Source: JALWSI01 sp964569095 [NCBI: uncultured Aquificales bacterium]
GTDB taxonomy: Bacteria; Thermosulfidibacterota; Thermosulfidibacteria; Thermosulfidibacterales
Length of the DNA stretch: 12,996 nucleotides
Assembly (NCBI GenBank): GCA_964569095.1
Contig: CAZMTB010000210.1
Span: 1 to 12,996, forward strand
Direction: 5' to 3'
Shown here: positions 1-6,481 of the stretch, piece after piece
Layout: every line of letters starts with the position of its first letter
Numbering within the stretch: position 1 is the stretch's first letter
Program-made: the position numbers and the translations under genes
The notes under the pieces: model-generated
Database searches by the model: none
What the model was told of the DNA's origin: nothing
Seen by the model: the letters and a program-made list of their open reading frames with translations, nothing else

Positions 1-75
1 GAGAAGGGTAAGTGGTTGCCTCTGCTTCAGGTGAGAGAAGAGATACTCAAGGCAGCGAAGGAGGCCTCTGAATGA
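1..75 (+). CDS. C-terminal end of an unidentified protein (partial)
   Basis: An open frame runs from the window edge to a TGA at 73-75 and encodes the last 24 residues of a protein, ending in a charged, probably helical tail (...REEILKAAKEASE). Its stop overlaps the ATG of the next gene as ATGA (72-75). This is typical of translational coupling, so the two genes are probably co-transcribed. Nothing in 24 residues identifies the family. That it is coding at all is inferred from the in-frame ATGA overlap and the helix-like composition. Confidence 0.55.
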   Translation, partial: EKGKWLPLLQVREEILKAAKEASE

Positions 76-1511
76 GGAAGAGGCTATCGCTGCTATTGAT
101 CGTCTTTATTTTAATCTTAGGGACATTATCCCAAGACAAGGCTCACGCCTACTCCCACATTCTCGCCAACAACATGGGCAGGCTTGTGATGACCCATTGG
201 AGAGACACACGCGTGAAGTTCTACCTAAACACCCAGGGATGCCACGACGTGGACTTTGCCACCCTTCAGGAGATAGCCGATGCCGTTGCCCAGACGTGGT
301 CGGCGGTCTCTTCCGCCACGGTAACCGTGGAATTCGTGGGAACCACCGACGCCATGCCAAGCGCCATAACGAACCAGGCAGACGGTATAAACGTTCTCTA
401 CTTCGACAACACCAATCGAGTGATACCTCCCAATAGCGGGATACTGGGAGTCACCTACGTCTCCTACGACAACGACGGTTCTATCGTGGATACCGACATC
501 ATACTCAACGACGCCGAGTGGAATCTGGCCCAGAGGAACGCCGACGGCACCACCATGTTGCAGGCCCTTCTCACCCACGAGATGGGCCACGCCCTGGGAT
601 TGGACCATAGCACCCTGAACGAGCCACCAGACATACAGCCGTCGCTCTACCCCTACTTTGCAGGGGGTGAGAGCACCTTGGAGATAGACGACGAGGCGGG
701 AATCTCTTGCATTTATCCAAACGCCTCCTTCGACGACGACTACGGAACGGTAAAGGGAAAGGTTACAGCAGGCAGTCGCGGGCTCTTCGGAGCAAACGTG
801 GTACTCACGGACACATCCTCCAACCAGAAGGTGGTGTCTGCCTTTTCGGGTATGGAGACGATAACAGGAGGAGAATACACCATCAAAGGTATCCCTCCTG
901 GCAAGTACCGCCTCGAGCTTCTTCCCATACCCGTCTCGGAGAGGTCCTACAGTGCAAGCCAATACAGGCGCTTCGACTTCTACACCAGACAGCTCTACAA
1001 CGATGGAGAACCCCTGGAGATCTCAGCGGGAGAAGAGATCTCAGATGCCAACTTCGACACCAGCCAAGGAGGTGGGTCCTCACCCACCCCAACTCCCCCG
1101 CCCCCTGAACCGGGGCCAGGGCTCTCTGTAACTGTCTCTCCCACGGTGGTGACCCTGGAGAATCCCTTCTCTCTCACCTACACCTTGAACTACCCAGACG
1201 GCCTATCGTCGATAAAGCTGGTGAAGTTCGTCTACTCGGGAACCATCGGCGACGCCGAGGTGGAGAATGCCGACGTCACATCTGCGGTATTCTCCCTCTT
1301 CGACGCAGAAGAGTCCACCATAGGAGACACCTCTGCGGTGTTGGTCTTTGACTTCTCAACCGGTCTTCCCAAGGGAACCAACGGAAACCTCGTTTTCTAC
1401 CTGGGCACTGACAGAGAAACGGCGCAGGCAATAGTGACATTCAACATTGGGGCCGCCATACCCCTTCCCCCAGGTGGGCCTTCCGGACCGATCATCCCAC
1501 ACCCTAAATAA
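72..1511 (+). CDS. Secreted matrixin-like (M10-type) zinc metalloprotease with C-terminal beta domains
   Basis: Predicted exported zinc protease of 479 residues. Residues 1-26 are a signal peptide (basic MRKR, hydrophobic core, AHA-like cleavage site). Residues 45-215 form the catalytic domain with the metzincin motif HEMGHALGLDH at 169-179: three zinc-binding His and catalytic Glu170. The Met-turn position of matrixins (usually xMYP) reads PSLYP at 190-194, so Leu192 replaces the methionine. Residues 225-330 resemble a carboxypeptidase-regulatory-like beta domain (GTVKGKV..., then GGEYTIKGIPPGKYRLEL). A Gly/Pro-rich linker spans 332-350, and 351-460 looks like another beta-sandwich. The start is ATG at 72, with AAGGAGG at 58-64 and a 7-nt spacer. 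It overlaps the upstream gene by ATGA and runs 8 bp into the convergent deacetylase gene. The substrate is unknown. The protease fold is clear; activity with the altered Met-turn is inference. Confidence 0.88.
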   Translation: MRKRLSLLLIVFILILGTLSQDKAHAYSHILANNMGRLVMTHWRDTRVKFYLNTQGCHDVDFATLQEIADAVAQTWSAVSSATVTVEFVGTTDAMPSAITNQADGINVLYFDNTNRVIPPNSGILGVTYVSYDNDGSIVDTDIILNDAEWNLAQRNADGTTMLQALLTHEMGHALGLDHSTLNEPPDIQPSLYPYFAGGESTLEIDDEAGISCIYPNASFDDDYGTVKGKVTAGSRGLFGANVVLTDTSSNQKVVSAFSGMETITGGEYTIKGIPPGKYRLELLPIPVSERSYSASQYRRFDFYTRQLYNDGEPLEISAGEEISDANFDTSQGGGSSPTPTPPPPEPGPGLSVTVSPTVVTLENPFSLTYTLNYPDGLSSIKLVKFVYSGTIGDAEVENADVTSAVFSLFDAEESTIGDTSAVLVFDFSTGLPKGTNGNLVFYLGTDRETAQAIVTFNIGAAIPLPPGGPSGPIIPHPK

Positions 1512-2601
1512 AGGCTGGATGTTCTCTCTGTAGCCGCCGTACCAACCCCTCAACCTGGGAGTCCACGGCCTCCCCCGACCATCCAGGTATGTCGTGAAGA
1601 TGGGGACCATCGTAGCCACTCATGGTGGATATGCGCAGGAAAGAGTCGGGTAGAAGCTCGGGCAGTTCCCTGCCATTAAGCACCGCCCACACCATGGTCC
1701 AGATGCGGGCGACGTTAACCATGTCGTATCCCCCTCCTCCCACCACCACGAGGGGACCCTGCCATCTGTCAACAATGTCCCGTATCACCCTCTCGTAGAG
1801 GTAGGTGGAGAGGTAGAGGGAAGCCAGGGGATCGTCTCTGTGGGCGTCAACCCCAAACTGAACGAAGAGAAGATCGGGATTGAATCTCTTGAGAAGAAGG
1901 GGGAAAAGCTCGCTGTAGGCCCACCAGTAGGTCTCGTCTTCGGTATGTGGAGGAAGGGGCAGGTTGATTGAGTATCCCCTGCCCTTGCCCTCGCCAACCT
2001 CGTCCAAGCCGCCGGTGCCAGGGAAGAACCCCGGGCTGTACTGGTGAATAGAGAATGTCATCACCTGGTCGGTGTGGTAGAACGCCTCTTGGACACCATC
2101 ACCGTGATGGGCATCTATGTCCAGGTAAAGCACCTTGGCACCCCTCTTCATGGCCTGCATGATTCCCACCACAGGATCGTTGAGGTAACAGAAGCCCGAG
2201 GCCCTGCTAGGGTGGGCATGGTGCATTCCTCCCCCCATGTGGAAGGTCCATACCCCTTCCATGGCCATCTCAACCGCCTTGCAGGTGCCGTCCACGTTTA
2301 ACCTCGGGAGGGTGCAGCACCCTTCAAAAAGGGGGCAATCAGGGGTTCCTATTCCCATTACGGGAAAGGCCTTGCCTTCCCTCTCCGCCGCCTCCAGGGC
2401 ATCGACATACTCCGCCGAGTGAAAGAGCTCAAGAAGCTCTCTCCCGGCAGGCTCAGGCTCAACAACAGTCTCTGGGTAGAGATCCAGAGACTTCATGAGG
2501 TCGGTGGTCAACTTCAACCTGTACATGCGCAGGGGATGATCCCTGCCAAAGTCAAACTGGTGATAAAGGGGCGTGTGAACCAATACCGCCTTCCAATCCA
2601 T
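1504..2601 (-). CDS. AcuC/HDAC-family zinc-dependent deacetylase
   Basis: A 365-residue member of the histone deacetylase / acetoin utilization AcuC / acetylpolyamine amidohydrolase superfamily. These are cytoplasmic enzymes that remove acetyl groups from lysine or related amines. Full set of landmarks: paired catalytic histidines H127-H128 (GGGMHHAHPSRASGFCYLND), metal ligands D163 and H165 in DIDAHHGDG (161-169), an Asp-rich third ligand segment GVDAHRDDPLA (250-260), and the transition-state Tyr292 in GGGGYD. Length matches the family (about 310-375). The start is ATG at 2601 with AAGGAG at 2614-2609 and a 7-nt spacer. It lies 21 nt downstream of the GspF-like gene on the same strand, so it is probably the last gene of that operon. 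No acetoin or acetyl-CoA synthetase gene is nearby, so the acuC name is not used and the substrate is unknown. Confidence 0.93.
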   Translation of the reverse strand: MDWKAVLVHTPLYHQFDFGRDHPLRMYRLKLTTDLMKSLDLYPETVVEPEPAGRELLELFHSAEYVDALEAAEREGKAFPVMGIGTPDCPLFEGCCTLPRLNVDGTCKAVEMAMEGVWTFHMGGGMHHAHPSRASGFCYLNDPVVGIMQAMKRGAKVLYLDIDAHHGDGVQEAFYHTDQVMTFSIHQYSPGFFPGTGGLDEVGEGKGRGYSINLPLPPHTEDETYWWAYSELFPLLLKRFNPDLLFVQFGVDAHRDDPLASLYLSTYLYERVIRDIVDRWQGPLVVVGGGGYDMVNVARIWTMVWAVLNGRELPELLPDSFLRISTMSGYDGPHLHDIPGWSGEAVDSQVEGLVRRLQREHPAFI

Positions 2602-2622
2602 GGCAGATCTCCTTGTTCAGCC

Positions 2623-3810
2623 TCAGTGTATCTTTCCAAGCACATTGTAAAGCGAAGAGAATAGAGAGGCAACGATTCCACCCACGAATATGCCGATGAA
2701 TATGATAACCAAGGGCTCGAAGATGGCCAACAGCTTCTTCAGCAGGCGGTCCACGTCGTTGTAGAAGAACTCTGCCACCTTCTGGAACTCCTCTGCCAGG
2801 TTTCCCGTCATCTCGCCGGTCTTTATCATCCGCAGGGTGAGCGGATCGAAACCAACCTCCGTCATGGCCGTTGAAAGGGTCTCCCCAGATTCCACGTAGT
2901 ACTGTACCTTGGAGATTCTCTGGGCAATCTCAGAGTTTCCCACCACCTCCTGCATCACAGAGAGGGAACGTATCATGTCGAGGCCCGAGTTGAGCAAGAG
3001 CCCCATGAAAGAGGCAAACCTGGCAAAGTAGTACCGCACTGTAATCCTTCTCAGAAGGGGAAGTCTAAGCACCAACCGGTCTTTCAACAGCTTGGCCTTG
3101 GGATTCTTCTTCACCAGAATCACCAGGACCACAAGCCCAGCCAGGGAGGCAGGAAAGACGTACCACCTCGCCCTCAAGGCCAAGGAGAGGTCGTAGGCGA
3201 ACTGCATGTAGGAGGGAATGGGAAACTCCGCGCTCTTCAATGCCTCCACGAATCTGGGAACCACGAAGAAGAGGTAGATGCCTATCACTATGAAGAGGGC
3301 AATCATAACGAAAGAGGGGTAGATCAGGGCATGCTTAACCTTACTCTCCAGCTCGTCTATGCGCTCCAGGGTCTGGGAGATGTTCATGAGAACGTAGGGA
3401 AGGTTTCCACTGGTCTCCCCCGCCTTCACCGCTCCAATCATGTAGTTTGAGAATATCTTTGGATGTGCCGAAAGGGCGTGGGCGAAAGAGTCTCCCGCCT
3501 CTATCCGTCGTCTAAGATCCCTCAAGATCATGGTGAACTGTTTGCCACCCCAGCCCTCCTCCAAGGTCTCGAGGGCGGCTGCCAGGGGAACCCCTGCATC
3601 CAAGGCCCGGGAGAGATCGTGGGTAAAGGTGATGATGTCACGCCTCTTTATTCGGGCAGAGAGCTCCTTCCAGCGGCTTCTGCTTGCTCTGAGTAGCATC
3701 AACCCCTCACGGGCAAGCCTGGCCTCCAGATCGGCAATGTCAACTGCGTAGTCGGAACCCCGCCGTCTTCTACCGTCGGGGGTTATTGCGGTGTAGGAGT
3801 AGAGGGGCAT
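2623..3810 (-). CDS. Type IV pilus / type II secretion inner-membrane platform protein (PilC/GspF/MshG family)
   Basis: A 395-residue inner-membrane protein with two T2SSF repeats (about 60-180 and 262-385), the full length expected of PilC/GspF. Each repeat carries its conserved motif: GETSGNLP at 131-138 and TGEMTGNL at 331-338. Membrane segments are seen at about 163-186, 216-234 and 362-390. In this family the protein is the platform that the assembly ATPase acts on to polymerise pilin or pseudopilin subunits. The start is ATG at 3810, four bases after the secretin TGA, with a TGAGGT ribosome-binding match spanning the junction. It follows the MshL-like secretin, which favours an MSHA-like (MshG) role over classical GspF. 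No assembly ATPase gene lies next to it in the window. Confidence 0.93.
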   Translation of the reverse strand: MPLYSYTAITPDGRRRRGSDYAVDIADLEARLAREGLMLLRASRSRWKELSARIKRRDIITFTHDLSRALDAGVPLAAALETLEEGWGGKQFTMILRDLRRRIEAGDSFAHALSAHPKIFSNYMIGAVKAGETSGNLPYVLMNISQTLERIDELESKVKHALIYPSFVMIALFIVIGIYLFFVVPRFVEALKSAEFPIPSYMQFAYDLSLALRARWYVFPASLAGLVVLVILVKKNPKAKLLKDRLVLRLPLLRRITVRYYFARFASFMGLLLNSGLDMIRSLSVMQEVVGNSEIAQRISKVQYYVESGETLSTAMTEVGFDPLTLRMIKTGEMTGNLAEEFQKVAEFFYNDVDRLLKKLLAIFEPLVIIFIGIFVGGIVASLFSSLYNVLGKIH

Positions 3811-3814
3811 GACC

Positions 3815-5368
3815 TCACAAGATGTGCGGGGTTAGCAGAATCACCAGCTCTGTGCGTTTCTTGGCATCGAAGTGTTTGGTGAACAGCTTGCCTGCAGCGG
3901 GCACATCACCCACAAAGGGCACCTTCTCCTCTCTCACGCTGCCCTTCTCGGTGATCAACCCCCCCAGAACGAGGGTCTCCCCGTTGTTCACCTTCACCAC
4001 GGTGCTCATCTGGCGGACGTCGATCACGGGATTGGGGAAGGTTCCTCCATTGGGAAGCTGAAGGTCCTTCTCCCCAAGAAGGTGGGTGATAATAGGCACT
4101 ATCCGCATAACTATCTGGTTCTGCCGGTTGATGAAGGGGGTAACTCCCATGAGCACCCCTATGTGCACCCTCTTCACCTCGTAGTCGATGGTGACCGTGT
4201 CTGTATCGGTGTCCCTCTCCACATCCGATATGTCTATGTAGGGAATCTCGTCTCCAACGCTGATCAGGGCATTCTGACCGTTCATTATGGAGACCCTGGG
4301 ACTGGAGAGAACCTTGATATTGCCCTGAGTCGCCAAGGCGGTGAGAAGGGCATCAAAGGAGTCACTGGTGACCATCACCTTCAAGCCCGACTCCAAGGCC
4401 GGGGCAAGGGCCTGACCCAAGGTCACCTGGCTGTTAGACATCATCTTTCCAAACAGGTGCCTCCCGTCAAACACGTGGCTCCAGTCTATTCCCATGGCAC
4501 TTCCCGAAGAGAGGGTGACCTCGAGGATCTTGGCCTCAATCAGGATCTGCTTCTCTAAGGAGCTCTTCACAGTGTTCAGGAACTTCTCGATGAGCTCCAC
4601 GTTCTCCACCTTGTCGGTAACCATGATGGTGCCCGACAACCTGTTGATCACCACGTTGCCTTCGGGAGACTTGAGGTGGGCGATGCCATCTTCAACCTGC
4701 TTCCACACGTCCATCTCGTCCTCTTTGTCCTCGCCCTTCACCTCGAACTTACCTTTCATCTCGGTGGACCCACCACCTCCTCCCCCCTCTCCTCCTGAAT
4801 CTGAGATACCCCCCAGCACGTCTCCTCCAGACTCTTCGCTGGCAGTCCTGGAACCCACCAAGTAATTGAAGTGAAAGACCTTGGTCACGGTGGAAGACAC
4901 CACCAAGGTGTTGCCTTTTATGGTGTAAGTGTATCCCAAGGGTTTCAGCAGGTAGTTCAAGGTCTCCTTCAGGTCGCTATCCGTGAGTTTCAAGCTAACG
5001 GAAGCCTCCTGGTTCACTCCCTTCTCCATCACCAGGTTAAGCCCTGCCTCCTCCACTATGAGCCGCAACACGTCTCTCAGCAGAGCGTTCACCACGTTGA
5101 TGTTGTAGAGCTTCTCCTCTTTCGGGATCTTCATAACCGTAGGCGCCGCCTCCGGAGGCATCTCAACCGGCGAGACGGGCTTTGGTTCCCTCTCGGGATG
5201 AAGCTCTGCCAAGGGCATGTTCTGGAAGTTGGAATGAGGCACCGAGGGTTCGTGGCTACAAGAGACCATCACAAGGGAAAAGAACGCCAATAGCAAGATG
5301 AAGGCTTTTCTTATTTTGGGAAGATACTCTCTATCAATTCTCTTCCTCCAGGTTGCCCTTATTGTCAT
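3815..5368 (-). CDS. MshL-like outer-membrane secretin, lipoprotein-type
   Basis: Forms the outer-membrane pore of an MSHA-like type IV pilus or type II secretion system. Counting from ATG 5368 (517 residues): hydrophobic segment 22-35 then lipobox-like MVSC with Cys37, implying lipid anchoring. A secretin N0/STN-like domain follows (about 87-160). Then comes the HFNYL segment, a glycine-rich loop near 181-202, a second N domain (215-268) and the C-terminal secretin domain from about 278. Secretin signatures are VPFVGDVPAAGKLF (483-496) and RTELVILLTPHIL at the end. The layout resembles MshL more than GspD, which has more N domains. The start is uncertain: ATG 5368 has no good ribosome-binding site and overlaps the upstream gene by 35 nt. 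An ATT at 5338-5336 has GGAGG at 5349-5345 with a 6-nt spacer, overlaps the upstream stop by 1 nt and gives a normal 26-residue signal peptide (507 residues). It may be the true start. Confidence 0.9.
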   Translation of the reverse strand: MTIRATWRKRIDREYLPKIRKAFILLLAFFSLVMVSCSHEPSVPHSNFQNMPLAELHPEREPKPVSPVEMPPEAAPTVMKIPKEEKLYNINVVNALLRDVLRLIVEEAGLNLVMEKGVNQEASVSLKLTDSDLKETLNYLLKPLGYTYTIKGNTLVVSSTVTKVFHFNYLVGSRTASEESGGDVLGGISDSGGEGGGGGGSTEMKGKFEVKGEDKEDEMDVWKQVEDGIAHLKSPEGNVVINRLSGTIMVTDKVENVELIEKFLNTVKSSLEKQILIEAKILEVTLSSGSAMGIDWSHVFDGRHLFGKMMSNSQVTLGQALAPALESGLKVMVTSDSFDALLTALATQGNIKVLSSPRVSIMNGQNALISVGDEIPYIDISDVERDTDTDTVTIDYEVKRVHIGVLMGVTPFINRQNQIVMRIVPIITHLLGEKDLQLPNGGTFPNPVIDVRQMSTVVKVNNGETLVLGGLITEKGSVREEKVPFVGDVPAAGKLFTKHFDAKKRTELVILLTPHIL

Positions 5369-5876
5369 GCTCTTTGTCTCTAAATGTTTCCTTCTTACTC
5401 TCAACTTCTCCAACATCACCATTATTCTCTCCAACTCCTATCCTCTTATTCTGACCCATCCATCTTACAACTACCCAATCATCTCCTATCTTCTCAATGG
5501 TGATGTTATTAAAATCATCTCCTTCTTGCAAGAGCTTTCCATCCACTAAGACCCACTTTGTAAGCCGGCCGTTTATGTCAACAGAAGAGAGAACGGCATC
5601 CACAGAAATACCGGGAAATTCTGGTCTCTCTTCCTCAACTTTGGGCTCTGGCTCAACTCGAACCACCTCTTTCTTGCTCTCAATCCCTGGCTCTTTAGGT
5701 TGAAGTTTTCTGTGAAACTCCAGCCACTCCTTCTTTATCTCTTCAAATATCTTCACCTGTTCTTGATGGGTCAGGAAGGGATCTCTTGGATAATAGACCC
5801 CGTCGATATTTACCACCTCAGCTCTACCCAGCACGGGAACCATCAACACAACAAGCAACAAAAAAGACCGTCTCAT
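5334..5876 (-). CDS. PilP/MshK/GspB-like periplasmic assembly protein
   Basis: An exported protein of 180 residues. Signal peptide 1-19 (MRRS, hydrophobic core, GRA site), then a short segment with RDPF at 31-34, a motif near the start of mature PilP and GspC-type proteins. Residues 38-58 form a charged helix and 60-87 a Lys/Glu/Pro-rich linker. Residues 89-148 are a small beta domain (VDAVLSSVDINGR, VLVDGKLLQEGD, ITIEKIGDDWVVV) of the homology-region type shared by MshK, PilP and GspC/GspB, which binds the secretin. The last 32 residues are a charged, disordered-looking tail. It sits between a PilO-like gene and the secretin, exactly where pilP/mshK lies in known clusters. It starts by ATGA overlap with the PilO-like gene. 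Sequence similarity alone is weak; position and domain order carry the call. The 3' end is notably AT-rich. Confidence 0.75.
   Translation of the reverse strand: MRRSFLLLVVLMVPVLGRAEVVNIDGVYYPRDPFLTHQEQVKIFEEIKKEWLEFHRKLQPKEPGIESKKEVVRVEPEPKVEEERPEFPGISVDAVLSSVDINGRLTKWVLVDGKLLQEGDDFNNITIEKIGDDWVVVRWMGQNKRIGVGENNGDVGEVESKKETFRDKEHDNKGNLEEEN
5338..5349 (-). promoter_or_regulatory. Strong ribosome-binding site apparently serving an ATT start codon of the secretin
   Basis: On the minus strand GGAGG lies at 5349-5345. The next in-frame codon at suitable distance is ATT (5338-5336), six bases away, sharing one base with the TGA stop (5336-5334) of the preceding gene. The overlapping TTG at 5337-5335 is in another frame that meets a stop within about nine codons, so it cannot start the secretin. 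Confidence 0.5.
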
Positions 5877-6481
5877 TTAACTCGCCCCACCACAAAACAG
5901 GTACCACCCCTAACCGTGTAGGCGGGGAACCCGCTCTGCTCTCTCTTCACTTCTATCCCATCCACCCATATTCCCCTTCTCCTCTTTAGAGAAGAGATGA
6001 ATCCCATGGCCTCCACTACGTAGGCCTTGAAACCAAAACGGACAGGCACTTTGTACACATCCACACCAGCATCTCCCCCCAAGGTGCCCACCTTCTTAGG
6101 CTCATCGTGGAAAGGGGCCCACGAGAAGAGGTAAAACCCCTCCCCCAGTCCCGGAAGGTAATCGAGCAGGAGAGGAACGATCTCCTCTTCAGAGGTTACC
6201 GCAAAACAACTCCCCTCCAGGTAACCCAAGGGATTGTCACCATGGGCAGAGGCAAACCCCTTCAATGCCCTGATTTTCCCTATCTCTTTCTTCAACTGGG
6301 ACATCTCGGAACGATGGTTCGAGATCTCCTCCTTCACCCTGGCCACCTCCTTCTTCGCTGGCCACACCCACAAACCCAGAACCATCACCGAGACCACCAG
6401 AAAAACCCCTGGCAAAAAGAAGACCTTCCACTTGCTCACGCCGAGGCCCCGGTTATCACTATTAAACCTCAATTTACGCAC
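5873..6481 (-). CDS. PilO/MshJ-like inner-membrane alignment protein
   Basis: A 202-residue bitopic protein: a basic cytoplasmic N-terminus (1-19), one membrane segment (about 20-40), a coiled coil (44-75) and a small periplasmic alpha/beta domain (76-202). This is the layout of PilO and GspM, which pair with PilN or GspL and link the cytoplasmic ATPase side to the secretin. The start is GTG at 6481, directly abutting the TGA (6484-6482) of the PilMN-like gene, with GGGGAGG ahead of it at about 8 nt. The stop overlaps the next ATG as ATGA. The periplasmic domain ends with a strand-rich segment (FPAYTVRGGTCFVVGR) and has two cysteines in addition to Cys92. Identification rests on topology, size and gene order; residue-level conservation in this family is low. 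Confidence 0.75.
   Translation of the reverse strand: MRKLRFNSDNRGLGVSKWKVFFLPGVFLVVSVMVLGLWVWPAKKEVARVKEEISNHRSEMSQLKKEIGKIRALKGFASAHGDNPLGYLEGSCFAVTSEEEIVPLLLDYLPGLGEGFYLFSWAPFHDEPKKVGTLGGDAGVDVYKVPVRFGFKAYVVEAMGFISSLKRRRGIWVDGIEVKREQSGFPAYTVRGGTCFVVGRVK

Noticed and set aside
225-962. Long 245-codon minus-strand frame opposite the metalloprotease
   Set aside because: The plus-strand gene has a signal peptide and intact zinc motif; the antisense frame has no domain or ribosome-binding support.
3872-4558. 228-codon plus-strand frame opposite the secretin
   Set aside because: It is an antisense shadow of a clearly conserved secretin domain.
4776-4800. Glycine-codon run inside the secretin as a repeat or recombination site
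   Set aside because: It encodes the glycine-rich flexible loop of the periplasmic region; short low-complexity loops here are usual for MshL-like secretins.
5298-5549. Plus-strand 83-residue hydrophobic frame that looks like a small membrane protein
   Set aside because: It lies opposite the AT-rich, purine-rich end of the PilP/MshK-like gene and the secretin start. The hydrophobic look follows from a pyrimidine-rich complement, and no suitable context supports it.
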